From Nageia nagi (lineage: Eukaryota > Pinophyta), in contig JBITNC010000002.1 in the NCBI GenBank assembly GCA_050084985.1, forward strand, positions 36,270,001 through 36,334,000: 64,000 bases of DNA, given 5' to 3'. The translations under genes and the position numbers were made by a program. Below the pieces are notes generated by a model. The model worked only from the letters and a program-made list of their open reading frames with translations. It was not told where the DNA came from and did not search any database. Each line of letters opens with the position of its first letter. Position 1 is the first letter of the stretch. Shown here piece by piece: positions 21,614-34,848 of the stretch.

Positions 21614-21621
21614 TATAAAAG
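21614..21621 (+). promoter_or_regulatory. Possible TATA box downstream of the unidentified block
   Basis: TATAAAAG, followed 260-350 bp later by AATAAA at 21884 and 21966. Either could be chance in AT-rich DNA. Nothing recognised as a gene follows. Confidence 0.2.
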
Positions 21622-21971
21622 GGAAGGGATATTCAAGGAACAATCATCTTTTAACCTATTTGCCATTATTTTCATCTTAGCTACTTAGTTATTTCTCATA
21701 GTGCATTTCCATCCCGTTTCACCTTTTTCTTTTTACCATCCTCATTTTCTCATAAAAATCTATTTCATTTATAGGTATATGTCCACTTAGCAAACACTAC
21801 GAGCATATCAAGACATTGCATCTACTTCACAATTCTAAGGAGTAGTTAGCTATATCATTACCATACCTTTGTTACATTATTTGAATAAAAGGTTGTGAGT
21901 TTATATTCAATATATTTGTATTGTAGGCTTATTTCTAGTATAGCCATATGTAATTATTGAATATCAATAAA

Positions 21972-23679
21972 ATGATGTTGTCTTTAGATGTTATTTTCTG
22001 TGTTTGATTTTAAATTGCTATTTTCTGCAGTGTTTTATTAATTGAATGTTGTAAAAGAACTTCTTCTATTTTGAGTTTATATGCTTTTTCATTTCGATAT
22101 TTGGATGATTAAGTTTTTAGAAATACAAATTATCTTTTTGAAATCTTTTATCGCATTTGACTCCATGCCCAATACATTTTGAGGATAAAGCACCATCCCA
22201 CAAAACTATTTGGCAATTATGTGGTTATTAGATCAAATTTTAAATCAAATCATTTATTGTGCTACATCAAATTATCTTGAATATAATCAATATCTAGATA
22301 AAATATTTAATTGAAGGTTACAATCCTAGGACTAGTTTAAAATATCAAGTATTCTAAGTTGTGTTGAAATAACTAGTGATATGCCTAAAAAGGAGACTAT
22401 ATCCAGATAATCTCATATAATTGTTGCACCAAGGAAAATTAGTACTTAATGATATTGCATTTGAGTCATATTCAAAGGAGTTCTAATTTTTATCACAATG
22501 CTCCCCTAACAAGTGATGGAAGTATAAACATTACAAAGTATTGTAGCATGAAAATCTTAACCTAAACTCAAATAACTTTTTCATTTTTGTACTCCATATT
22601 AAGTTATTTATATTTATTTTTAGAATTTATTCTAGAGAATCAAATTGTAAAAATAATTAAGGCTTTTTATGAAATAAAATGCTACAAAAGTTACACATAT
22701 AGCCAAAATACTTGCAATGATTATCATGTTGCAAAAGAGCATCCAATAGGATGAACCTATTTATATTGAACATTGATGGTGTCTCTCACAAACAAAGTAT
22801 GAACCAATTTATATTGAACAATTATGTTTATGTTGAATTCCTACAACAACATTGGCCACAAAACATTAATGTACCATGAAAGACTACATAAATTACATGC
22901 AAGTGATATTTGAATTCCTAAAGAAAAAATTGGCCACAAAACATTAAACATGACTCTTATGATCAAAATTCATTCTAAAATTTGAGTCTCTCTAACATCA
23001 TTCTAATTATCCCCAATAATTGTAGGCAATATACTCGAGAATGACAAATTCCTATGTGTTGATTCTACAAGGTCATCTACATGAAAGCCTAAAATTAGCA
23101 TTCATATTAACATATATAAAAATTTATTTCTATCATAAATAAATACTTGTTTCACTTACTATATGCATATTTATGTGGAATTTGTGTTGATTTAGTTTGA
23201 ACATTCTTTTTTAATCTTAGAAATTCTTATTATGTATGTTCTTAGTCGTCAACATTTAGATTGACTGATTGCATCTCTTGAGATGCACACTCCCTTCTAT
23301 ATAAAGGATTGGGCTAACTCATTTTTCTTATAAAAGACTTTTCATTCTATTAGAGTCAAGTGGGAAAGTAAATTTGGGGTAACGATCTTGTAAATCATCA
23401 ACAATATTTGTAAATCACATCCCACTTATAGGAGTATTTGGGGGGTTCTCTATCAAATTTTTTAGCTAACCCACACCATCATCAAACTTTTGTTTCCATC
23501 TCAATGAAGGATAAACTTGATTTTATTGACTTTGAGAACTATTTACATGAAGTGATATTGTATTTCTAGTAAATTGAGATGTATCAAGTGCATATGTCAT
23601 TATATTACTAGAAAATGAGTTGTATAATGTGTAGGTTTCATTTTATTGCTAGGAAAAATGAGTTATATCAACCAACAAG
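21972..23679. other. Unassigned AT-rich sequence
   Basis: I see no gene. A small direct duplication, 'TTGGCCACAAAACATTAA', occurs near 22850 and 22930, each time preceded by GAATTCCTA and an A-rich stretch. Confidence 0.35.
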
Positions 23680-25790
23680 TTCATGATTTTCAAAATATGG
23701 TTGCATATGTTACCTTGCAACGCCCATTGCAAATTGCATGTGTAAAACACTTCATCATTTTGGGTAATAAGATATTAATTTTATGGATTTGATTGACTCC
23801 TCACCCAATATGAACCAATGATATCTTCATGAGGGATACAATGATAATCTAGCATCATATGAGACTTATCTAATGAACTTTCTAGGTTATTATCCTTCTT
23901 ACAATTATTCTAAAACCCAAGTTGCTTCAATTTATCCCTATTTCTAAAATATGGCTCAACCAATTTTATAAGCTTATAAAGTAACTAATCCATTCTTTTT
24001 CCATGTTATTTTGTCTTATCACATAATAACCTAGTTTTCAAGAAATAATGGTATGAATTTACAATTGAATTTGTTTCTTGGTTGGAATGTGTAAAATCCA
24101 TGTATCATTTAGCCCACATACCTTCACCAAAAATAATAGAATCAAAATCACAAAGACTTGATGATTGAAAATTTAATCATATAAATATGTTATATGTGAA
24201 TTTACTAATTCTATCACCCTCAACCCAATTTTGAGGAAAGTAATTTAGAAAAGCCTTCTCATCATGGAAATCAATGTAAAAATTAGATATAATTGCTCTC
24301 ATAGATGCATCATCCTTACCATTGTGCATTATTTCATATAAATTTGAAAACATAAGTCTCCCAACATCTTTACTTGATGCATGCTTGTAAATATTTTTTA
24401 ACCATGCCCATTTCACATGCCACACACACAACAAATATTTGTAATTAAACACTCTCTTGGACATACATGCAATAATAAAAATAAATATTTAAGATGAACA
24501 TCACAAAACAAGACTCCTAAAAAATAAAACAACATTTTCTCAACTTATTTTGTATATTTTTAAACAATATATAGAAAATAAACTTAATGACATGAATTTC
24601 TACAAAATCATCATCATTCATAAATATGCTCACACTCCTACTTAGTTATCATTGTTAACAATGATCATATAAACTTTGTAGCCACTCAATTATGTCATCA
24701 ACAAAATTTTGATATGTGACAACCCATGCTACATGTATACTACTTTCTTTGGCATCAAATATAAGTAATGTGTATGTAATTGTTACTGCAATCAAAATAA
24801 ATAGAGAAAACTCAACCATGCCCAAAAAATCATCAAATTTATAAAGTTTGAAAATACTTACACCATACATATTTGTACTAAATGTTGGAGCCATTGTAAT
24901 GATGTTGTTATGGGATAATGACACCATATTCTCTAGAATTCATAATATTTGAATAACAATAATAAATTTGTTGTTTGCATGGGTAGGCTTCTTATATATG
25001 GAATAATGATCCTTATCACCCTCATACCAAAGGTTAGTACTCATGGTATCATTTTTATGCTCTTATAACTTACCCCTCTTCAATTTATTAGATATGTTCA
25101 CAACATATTTCCTTAGTATGCAAGTGTATCAAATTGTGGGTACATATTGAAAAGCTTCATTCAAGAATTATCCATTACATATGGTATTAACTCCAACACC
25201 AATTACTAATAAGGCCTCAATCATCAAAATACTCTCTTTGGACATACATGGAGCAAATTTGACCCTTCCGTTTTTTTTTAACTTATATCATGTACGAAAA
25301 GGTTATCCATACAATACAATATGCTCAAATTTATTATATGTGATGAATGCAACTTCTAGTAAAATTTTGTATACCTTCACAATAAAATGACATTGACAAA
25401 CCCTTTTGTGAATAAAGAACCTCTTTCATTTTATAAGAGGTGCATTATCTCATTTATCCCTATAACTATAAGAATACTAATAAGTACATAAAATAAAGAA
25501 AATAGAATCATCTTATGTGCCAAGTTATAATCATGCACTACACAAATTGGATATAAACATATTTCATTATATTTCACATATCATTGCCTTTGATTTATAC
25601 TTGTATTATTGGGAAAAAAATTGCATAAAAATATGCATTGTGCATGAGGATTAGATTCTTCATCCTTTTTGAAATCATCTAACCTACATAAAGGTATTGC
25701 TACCATTAAATTCATAGATCCTCTCATGCATTGAATTCCTATCAAGGTTAAATCATTATGAAAAAAAATGTTATTTTCCATGGATATCTT
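23680..25790 (-). pseudogene. MULE-type transposase with SWIM zinc finger (plant SWIM/MULE family), decayed
   Basis: Read on the minus strand, the relic has the family's features in order. N-terminal block (25781-25590): IPLCRLDDFKKDEESNPHA. First catalytic region (about 24930-24880): ENMVSLSHNNIITM then APTFSTNMYGV, where the family has D-A-T-F-G-T-N, so the first catalytic Asp is lost. Central block (24740-24660): AWVVTYQNF and DIIEWLQSL. Then FMNDDDFVEI (about 24620) and, in the open frame 24464-24177, LLCVWHVKWAWLKNIYKHA and FLNYFPQNWVEG. Next (about 24120-24030) comes MWAK-stop-YMDFTHSNQETN and SYHYFLKTRLL. SWIM finger (23738-23697): CNLQWALQGNICNH; in the usual C-x-C-...-C-x-H the second Cys is Leu. 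At least four frameshifts or stops are needed to join these. It may be a dead MULE transposon or a dead copy of a domesticated family member. No terminal inverted repeats were identified. Confidence 0.65.
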
Positions 25791-26099
25791 GGATAGGTAG
25801 ATTGAAAATTTTATACCATTTCAATATCAACACCATTGTATATCAACTTCTAAATATATTACCTCAACTTAGCTTCATAAACTGTTAATGACACAAATAA
25901 GGATAATCATTATATTAGTCTTTTTTCCCTGATAGGGTCATTATAAGCACAACTTTAACTACCAAAAACCAGAGCATTGGCCCAAAGACTTCCATTTTGA
26001 AATAAGGATTCCCTTAAATTTTTTGATCTCATACATGAAAGAATAAATACTTGAATTAAATACAAAACACACAACAAACAATAAATATTCTTTAATATT

Positions 26100-26800
26100 C
26101 TCTTTCTAAAATATTGAAGGGTCAACACAGTATCATGGATGTATGCCTGATGCAAATATAGTTTCATAGATAACAATGATAAAATGAAATAAACAAAATA
26201 TTATTTTTTGAAAAGGCCTAAAACTAACTTTTAAACCTTTGTTAATATTCTTCCAGCATATGCCACCATGGGAGCTCTAAAAGAGGGTATGAACATCAAT
26301 CAAAAAATATTTTAAAATGGTTTTCCATTGAATGTTGTGATTGTGAAGTCCTTAATAAGTATGAATGAAAAATATATGTGGTTACTTGACAAGATGCATG
26401 ATGTATATCATACAATGTCATGGAAGGAAATAATTGGAAGGTATGCAATTCATGGCTACAACAGGCATGCAAAATATGCAACAAAATGGGCTTTATGAAA
26501 AGGCTCTAGAGATATTTAAGCAGATGTAATTATCAGATGTACAACCAAAATTTATCATCTTTACCAACATTCTTCCAACATGTGCCACCATAGTTTTTCA
26601 ATAAATATTATTATTGTGAATGCCCTCATATACATGTATAAAAAATGTGGAACAATATATAAGGTTCAAGAATTATCTAACAAGAAGCATGATGCAGACA
26701 TAGTTTCATAGAATGCAATGAATACATAGTTTCATGGAATGTAATGATTGTATCATATCAAACTAATGGCTATAGAAAGTAGGATAAATTTTAATGAAAC
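26100..26800 (+). pseudogene. PPR-protein pseudogene, copy A
   Basis: Frames around 26215-26300 give VNILPAYATMGALKEGMNI, then VVIVKSLISM, LLDKMHDVYHTMSWKEIIG, YAIHGYNRHAKYATKW, QNGLYEKALEIFKQM-stop-LSDVQPKF, and IIIVNALIYMYKKCGTIYK with KHDADIVS. These are successive pentatricopeptide repeats of the plant organelle RNA-binding family ('N.LI.MY.KCG', 'D.VSWN.MI.GYA.HG', 'QNG...EAL..F.QMQ'). Several frameshifts and stops break it, including TAA in place of the CAA of QMQL. It aligns at the DNA level with copy B at 27820-28130. Confidence 0.7.
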
Positions 26801-27023
26801 CTTGCGAAATAAAATTATAAATTCATGGTGAAATAGGCTCCCATCTAGTAGAAAATTCAGCTAAATGGAATAAAATATGTGTATTTTATTTGGTGATATA
26901 TTTTATGAAACCATAAAAATATGGCTATTAGATGCTAATTGAATAGCAAGACATAAATAGAAAGATAGATATTTACAAGGCCAATGATATATAAGTCTTA
27001 TGCAAAATCATAGATGGGACAAC
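26801..27023. other. Unassigned spacer between PPR copy A and the 14-bp array
   Basis: AT-rich sequence. I see no gene or repeat. Confidence 0.3.
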
Positions 27024-27177
27024 AAGGCTTGATTGATAAGGCCTAATTGATAAGGCTTGATTAATAAGGCTTGATCGACAAGGCCTTATCCATAAGGCTT
27101 GATCAATAAGGCCTTATCAATAAGGCTTGATCAATAAGGCTTGATCGACAAGGCTTAATCAATAAGGCCTTATCAAC
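27024..27177 (+). repeat. Minisatellite of 11 perfect-length 14-bp units (AAGGCTTGATCAAT)
   Basis: Eleven contiguous units of exactly 14 bp, with no indels. The main unit is AAGGCTTGATCAAT and variants include AAGGCTTGATCGAC, AAGGCCTAATTGAT and AAGGCCTTATCAAT. Many units contain TTGATCAA or AAGGCCTT, which are perfect palindromes, so the array can form many short hairpins. It lies between two copies of the PPR relic. Confidence 0.9.
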
Positions 27178-27629
27178 ATGGTTGACAACTTGGATCGAGT
27201 ATTTGTTGAAGAAAGTAGAAAATTTTAAAACTAGAATAAATTTTCAACTTTGAATACCTTGTGGTTCTATTATTGTGAAGGAGATTTTTTACTATCCAAA
27301 ATTGTAAATTATTTTGTCCAAAATTGAATTGTGCACCTCACAACCTTGAGATCGAGTGGCTTGTCAAAATATCATATCTCATAATATATTTAGTTTATAT
27401 ATGGGATATGAGAGGTGATTGATTTAGAATAAATGACACCAATTATAATTTCAAGGCTAAACAAGCCAAATATAGTATTTTAAAAATGACTATTGTATTA
27501 TATTTAATTTCATTAATTTGGTTAAAGTACCTGTTTTCTCACATTTTTCATAAAACTTTGGCTAACACATGGGGGTTTGCCAAAATAGCCAAATGAACTT
27601 TTCAAAATTGTCAATTTTCATATAGGTTC
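27178..27629. other. Unassigned spacer
   Basis: AT-rich sequence between the 14-bp array and PPR copy B. I see nothing recognisable in it. Confidence 0.3.
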
Positions 27630-28240
27630 AAAGAACAATTGCAAATATTTTTTCCAACAACAAGGATGCCCTTAAACTCTTTGAACTGATGAAGTACTTA
27701 GGAACAAACCCTCATAACATAACCTTTCTATGTGTTCTATTTCCATGTAGTTGTACACATCTAGTAGATGAGGGTTATGAACTTTATTAGCATGAGTGAC
27801 TCCTATTGCATTATCCCTAGGATGCAACATTTTCATCGAATATTGTGATTATAAAATCCTTAATAAACATGTATGTAAAATCTGCTTGGGAATTGTTTGA
27901 CAAGATGCATGATGTATACATAATATCATGGAATGCAATGATTGGAAGATATGCAATTTATTGCTACAACATGCATGCAGAATATGTAACAAAATGGATT
28001 TTCTACAAAGGCTTTGGAGATATTTAAGAAAATGTAATTGTCAGATGTAAAGCCAACTTTTGTTATCTTTACCAACATTCTTCTAGCATGTGCCACCATG
28101 GTTTTTCAATAAATATTATCATTATTTTCATCAAATATTGTTGTTATAATTACCCTGTTAGACATGCATGCAAAATGTCAAAGAAAACAAAAGGTCCAAA
28201 CAACATTTAACAACATGCATGGTGAAAAATATGAGAAGTT
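27630..28240 (+). pseudogene. PPR-protein pseudogene, copy B
   Basis: NNKDALKLFELMKYLGTNP, ITFLCVLFPCSCTHLVDEG and MSDSYCIIPRMQHF form the last PPR repeat and the start of an E-type C-terminal extension, in the wording typical of gymnosperm PPR proteins. Then, in the open frame 27845-28024, come KSLINMYVKSAWELFDKMHD, VYIISWNAMIGRYAIYCYN and YVTKWIFYKG. After these come QNGFSTKALEIFKKM-stop-LSDVKPTF and ILLACATMVF. The order (C-terminal part first, then inner repeats) shows rearrangement. Stops and frameshifts exclude a functional product. Confidence 0.7.
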
Positions 28241-28379
28241 ATCAAGTTACATGACATGCACCTTCAACTGAAACCAAGATGGTCAAAAGGGTTGAGCTTT
28301 TGAATCAATTTGGGTTGGTGAGAAAAATTAAGATGCTCATTGATAGACGTGATAACTTCACTATATATTACATGTTAAA

Positions 28380-28862
28380 TGTTGGGCATATATACTATAG
28401 AAAGGGTCATATACTAAACATTAGGTGTATATAGTTTAATTTTTTTAAAAATATTTTTAAAAATAAATAAACTACTAGAGTATATCAATAACCTATAGGC
28501 ATATATGCAACTATATTAAATGAACGTATATTAAGAAATGTTGGTCATATATCATCATTGAATACTAGGTCGTCAAAAAATAAGAAAGGTTATCCCATAA
28601 TATATTATTTATATACACCCATAATTTATTATTTATATATACGTATAATTATATACACCCAAAATTTATATTTGATATATGCCCAACTATATAAAATGGG
28701 CATATAGTAAGAAACATTGGGCGTATATGATTGCCAGAAAATAGGTCATCAAAAAATGAAAGAGGTTATCATGTAACAATATATTATTTATATATGTTCA
28801 TAATTTATTATTTATATATGCCCAAGATTTATGTTTGATATACACCCAAAATATATTCAAGC
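28380..28862 (+). repeat. GGGCATATA-rich repeat with a 176-bp direct duplication
   Basis: 'AGGTCGTCAAAAAATAAGAAAGGTTATC' at 28567 returns as 'AGGTCATCAAAAAATGAAAGAGGTTATC' at 28743, a period of 176 bp. Flanking text is duplicated too: 'ATATATTATTTATATA...ATAATTTATTATTTATATAT' and 'TTTGATATA'. The array is full of GGGCATATA and its complement TATGCCC. It is related in wording to the array at 2761-3262. Confidence 0.7.
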
Positions 28863-31800
28863 GGAGAGAAGGAATTGGGTGGTGGGCACTAGCACAATTT
28901 TGATATGTACTAAGCATTTATTATTGAAGTTGGGCATAGGATAGCCTTTTCCTTGGAAAACTATATCAATATTCATCTCAATGATAAGCAAGGCTAAGAA
29001 ATAACCATTAGAGTAATTATTGAGGCTTACCTCTCCTCTTGTTGCCCAATTTCTATGGACCTAATTTTTTTTATGAATGGAAATAATCGGGGACCAAGGA
29101 ATTTGCAAATAATATCTTAGGCCTATAGTATTTTTATCCCATTACAAACTTTCTCACTATCAATCATAATTTCTGGGGTGACATCATAAGCTAGGAAGCA
29201 ATCAACTTCATTCTTTCTCTTATCTTGTTTAGGCTACTAGATTTTCCTAAAAGACTAGTTAGCACTTGAACCATAAACTATAGATGAAGCCTAATCGTGC
29301 ATATCATCTTGGAAGGAAGGTCATAGGGGGGATTAGAAGGACCACCTAAGCCATACGCCATGAGCGAACAATTAGGGTTTGTGTTTACCTATCTCATGTT
29401 GCAAACAAGAACATTTTTCAATCCATGTTTATCTATTTTTTGGTAATTTTAATTTTATGTTAGTATATACATTTATCAATATCACATCATATCATATTAA
29501 ATTATGAAAAAAATAATTTTATTTTGATTGAATTGTATTATATATGATTTTAACTTTATCTTCTTGAAAAAATGTTACATATAAAAAAATTGGATTGATT
29601 ATATGTAATCTTTAATAATCATATTTATAACATAATGAAAGGTGTAAAACATGATACAATGAATGGATAGATGGCATATCCTTATTCCTCTTAATGATTG
29701 GATGATAATGGAGGGTGGCTTGCATGATATTTCCAATGTTAATGCATATGCAATTTAAATATTTTTTTAATTTTGAATAACTACTTATTAGTTGGTAGAC
29801 CTTGGACCTGTTGTTATGGACTTGTGTATTATTTGCTATCTTAACCCTTATCGGTTATCACCCACTTTTATCTATAAAACTTCTTTATTTAATATATAAT
29901 TAGCTTTGATATACCCCCTTATATATCAAAAAACACATCAAGAGATATCATTTTTGAATTGTGATTTCGAATTGTGTTATGTTTGATCCATCTTATGATA
30001 GTTATATAGTTTTTAAATTATATTTTTGAAATTAATTTTTGAAATAATAAAATCGATTCTTTTTTTTTTAAATATTGAAGTCGACATTTGATTTACAAAC
30101 TCATATGCGATAGTTTGACTCTTCACTTCATCTTGTCTATAACTGTAAGAACACCTCTCAATGTTAATTAAATTTTATATTAAAAATATAAAATATATAA
30201 TTTAATATATTATTGATATATAAAAATTCATTCATAAATAATATAAAAATATACATATTTTTAAGTATAAAATTATACCCAAAAAAAATTAATCATAATA
30301 TAATAAATATCAATGTCAATATAGTGAAGTCATTATTAATCTTTAATCAATATATAAATATCCTACAATACTACCTCATCATTAGAAATTGATGTATCAT
30401 CTAGATGGTTAGACTAAACAATAATAACTAATTTTGTCACGGACTTGACTTCTAAACAAGTTAAATTGTTTTTAGTCTCATTTTTTGTCCTCGAGTCACT
30501 TTCCCAAAACAATGGGTTGGCTGGTTTTCCAATTCTTGGCTTCCATTTTCTACCATGGGTTCTAGAAACTTTCTTTGTAAGAATTTTACCATGACACACG
30601 GCACAACATTCATTTGAAAAGGCATTGAATAATAGAGTAGCCTTGGGAAAGAGAATAATAGAATTGAAATGGAAAAGGAATATATAAGTACATAAAGGAT
30701 TCATGTTATCAATTTGTAAATGAATTAGTTAAAATTATAGCGTATTGAAAATAATGTTGTAATGATGTAATAGAATATCATAATAATTATTAAAAGTTAT
30801 GTTTTTTATATTTGTTGGTTTGGATTTGTGGTTTTTATTTTAGGTAATTAAAAATTCTACATTAATCTATGTGCAAAAAGAGATTTTTTTGGTGGATAGA
30901 TTATGTTTAATGAGTTAAATTTCATTAAGTCAAGAATAAAATTAAAAGTATTTTAGATGATGGATAGTATTATAGGATATTAAATTACAAAAAGATAATA
31001 AATTACAAATTTAAAAATATGTTAATATTTAGGTAGGCACTTAAAGATCAAGTTTTTCGATGGATGATAATGAAATGTGAGTTTTCTCTAAATATCCATT
31101 AGTTATTTTTATATGTATGCTAAAGAAGATTGATTAAGATAATTTGAACATTAATAAGATTTATGGGACCAACATGGTTAAGTGTTTCTCTTTTAAAAAT
31201 TGAATTTCGAGGGGAAGAAGTAGCTAAAATAATTATGAATGTCAACAAATAATCAACTTAATGTAAGACTATTAGTAATATTAAGTATATTAAATGCAAA
31301 TAAAAACAAATTACAAAATTACAAAAACTAATATGCATGTGAATAAGATAAGATAAACCATAAATTTGGATACTAAATATTATGTGAAAAATCCCAAAGA
31401 GCAAAAAAACATGGCCAAGAAAGTATGCTCCACTTGTTATTTTTCTAATAAGTAAAATACAAGCTTTCAAGCTTTCTCCACCAATGGGATGTCTTCAAGC
31501 ACTTCAAAAGAATTTAAGAGAGAAGAGGATATAACTATATGTCACACAAAATTGGAATGAATATTAACATATTCTCAAAATATGTGGCATGTAATATAGA
31601 TGATTTATTTTTCTATTGAAGAAATAGTCATGCAACTAAGTTGAGTTGCATGAGACACTTCTCTCATGCAATCTCAAGTTAACCATGCCACTACTAAAAT
31701 ATGTAAGCCACTTGTCCATATTAATTTATTGTTTGTGCCACTACACCCAACACACATGTCATTATGTGCCAATATGTTCCCAATACATGCCAAAATATAT

Positions 31801-34800
31801 TAGGATATTTTGATTTATTAAATATAGAGATTGGAGATTAATATTTTTTTAAGGTATAGGATAAAATAAATGTAAATATACATTTATTTTATCTATACTC
31901 TATATTATTATTTAATCTAGGTATTAAATATACTATAAATCAAATATTACGTATTTAATTTATACTATGAATCATAGATATCTAATATTATTTATCACCT
32001 TTATATTTAGGTGATATTACATTATGAACCAAAGTTGGATTATTTGTTCCTACAAATTCAAGTGGGACTAAAATGTTATAAAGTTTTTAGGACCATTTTA
32101 GTGATTTTATAAATATTATAATAATTGTCAAGAAGAGGATTTTAGGGGATGATGAAATATATTTGGGCCCATGAAGTAATGTTTATACATAATTCATTGT
32201 GACTAATGTGGAAGAGGAAGGAAGGATAACAAATAAGATGATAATGTCATTATTTTAGGTGTATATATTTTGTCCTTCTTGAAATATATGGTATTGGGTA
32301 TATAACAATATGCATTCTAAGAAGAAAAGAGATGAAAAAAGGAAGATAAACATTTTGACAAAGGGGGTATGTGTTATTTCCTCATTAAGAGAAGAGGAGA
32401 GGAGAATTTTCTCCAATAACTAGAAAATGAAGAAAAAGGGGAAAAAATATCAAATTTATGATATGTTAATGTAGCAGGGTAAATTTGAGTTTTACAATTT
32501 CTATTTTAAGTTTTCAAACTTTTTTTATGTTTATTAATGTATATTAGCTATGGTAGGATATTATCCTCTATAATAATAATAATAGTAACATATTCTAAGA
32601 TAAGCATCTATAATAAGTTAAATTATTTGATTTTATCTCAATTTTATGTATTCTATATCAACTTTAAATAGCATCTAATATCAAAAATTCAAAGTCACAT
32701 TTTACAAATATAACTTTGGTTTACAACAAAAGGCAATTTAAAATAAAACTTGTGATAATCCATATGGGAATAATAATATCAAAAATGAAAGTATGATGTG
32801 TAAAAGAAGAGATTGTTGAGCTAAATTATAATTTATAGAGTATAATAATTTTTAATATAAAGTTGTTATTTGTGTATAGGGAATATGGTAATAGAGCTAT
32901 ACTTTTGTTATGGTTATAGTGTTTTTAATGTTATGAACTGTATTCTTTTTTGAAGGTACTAAAATGCATTTTTTTCCATTTATTACATACTAGAGGTGTT
33001 GAATTATTGTCTTAGGATCATTAAAGGATGTGCTTAAGTTTATATGTTATTTTGAATTATTATATGAGAACTATGCCATGTAAATGATAATAAGGCTAGA
33101 GTATGTGTTTAACTTTGGTTGTATAGTATAATAGTTACTACCCTTTTAGTAACACTTTATAAGCAATGAGAATCAAATATGAGCATATTAATACATCTTC
33201 TTAGAAGGAGATAATAATGATATTAGAGGATATTTAACAAATCACACAACTTCTCATCTAAGGAAATTAACTCATTTAAATGTGCTACTTGGGTATATTT
33301 TATCATAGATACTTTAGCGAGGCAATCACCTAGGGTGCCCTATATTAGATTGACTTTAATTGGCATCATTTATTTTTATATTCTCCCTAATAAATGAGGA
33401 AAAACTTTTGAAACTACTTTATAATACATCACCTAATATATGATATAATAAGGTATTTAATATACCCAAGTGTGGACTTCTATCATACATATTTCATGAT
33501 CTAGATTGTTTTATTGTTAACTTCTAGAACTAACATTATAGTATCAAGAGTACTTTATATATATTCCTAAGAATATATATTAGTGGTGAGGATAGTGCAA
33601 CTATTGATGGTAATTATCTTTCTATATTTTTCATACTTTTTTCATTAGAAACAACATGCAAACAATGCAAAGAATAAATTAAATATCTTAAATATAAGAT
33701 ATATATAAATACTTAATGAGCTACATTAAGGCATAATCTTATGAAACCTCTTTAGGAACCATATAAGATAACTTGAATATGGGTAGGAGTTATGTAGCAT
33801 GGGGAGGTTGAAATTAAAGTTAAAGATGATAAATGTACCTACATATAACAAGAATCCCTTATTAATATATAAAGATAAGGAGAATATACCTTTATTACAC
33901 TAACTTTGGAGGTGATTCCCAAGGTGGAAAAGGTGTTGTTATCATGCCCCTTGTAATTAGAAAAGAGGAGAAAGAGGATGGTTACAAGCCATTTATAGTG
34001 AGGGGGAAATATGGTACATATTATCCCTCATGATCATAGGAGGTTCTAATTAGATATATAAAGATCCTAGCAAATATTTAGTTGATTTTATTTATTTGTA
34101 CATTAATTATTTAATTATGAATATTTGTATTATTGTAATTAATTTCCTATATATAAGATCAATATATTAATGAAAGAAGCTCCTAGAAGCCTCTTATTAT
34201 GCAATTAAAGATGACGAGGTGGATAACATTGTAGGGTTTATTATCATTTATTAGTAGTAATCACTTAATGTTTAGGATTTTTTCTATATATGAGATAAGT
34301 TTGATGTAGCCATCAATAATATAGTTAAATTTTATGAGTTCATTAACCATTTTTTCTGATGGTTAAATACCTAAGAGTTTAGACTAGTGGTAATCAGGTA
34401 GACATGGATGCCATGGTAGTAAGGGAAAGGATGACTTCACCTCTAACATCATTTAGAGATGTCTTTATTATATTTTTACATAACATCTCGTAGAGAAAAT
34501 GTTTTGACATGATGGGACTAAAGTTAAAATAAATAAAATTCAATATGATAGATACCATACCTTTGATAATATTATCATCCTTGTTAGCAATTCTTAATAG
34601 TATACTAGAACTAACAAGTTGATATGATCCATGAACAACTATATTTATCTTCCTATGATGATGGATGTTTTTTTCCTTATATTTTTGATGTTTATATATG
34701 ATTTAATTTCATGATAATCATATAATATAAATAAGGTAAAATGAAGAATACTCATAATTGATAAATGATATGTAAATAATAATTATTAATAAAGTAATAA

Positions 34801-34848
34801 ACATGACTAACAAAAAATATTAATCCATAATAAGTAATTATAATTGTA
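28863..34848. other. Six kilobases of AT-rich sequence without a recognised gene
   Basis: I find no retroelement domain, LTR pair or tRNA here. A 96-codon open frame on the minus strand (30704-30414) contains NECCAVCHGKILTKK and RKWKPRIGKPANPLFW but no family I know. A purine-rich stretch with TATATATAAG-type signals near 33950-34160 could be an old LTR, without a partner. The last bases, TTGTA (34844-34848), are the target duplication of element 5. Confidence 0.35.

Noticed and set aside
30414-30704. 96-codon minus-strand open frame with a CAVCHGK stretch
   Set aside because: The single C-x-x-C is not enough for a zinc finger. No neighbouring domain, promoter or conservation can be seen, so it is not reported as a gene.
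28863-34843. tRNA, small RNA or solo-LTR candidates in the unassigned 6 kb
   Set aside because: No cloverleaf-type A and B box pair, no TGTAGA...TCTACA pair of LTR length and no LTR partner could be found by eye.
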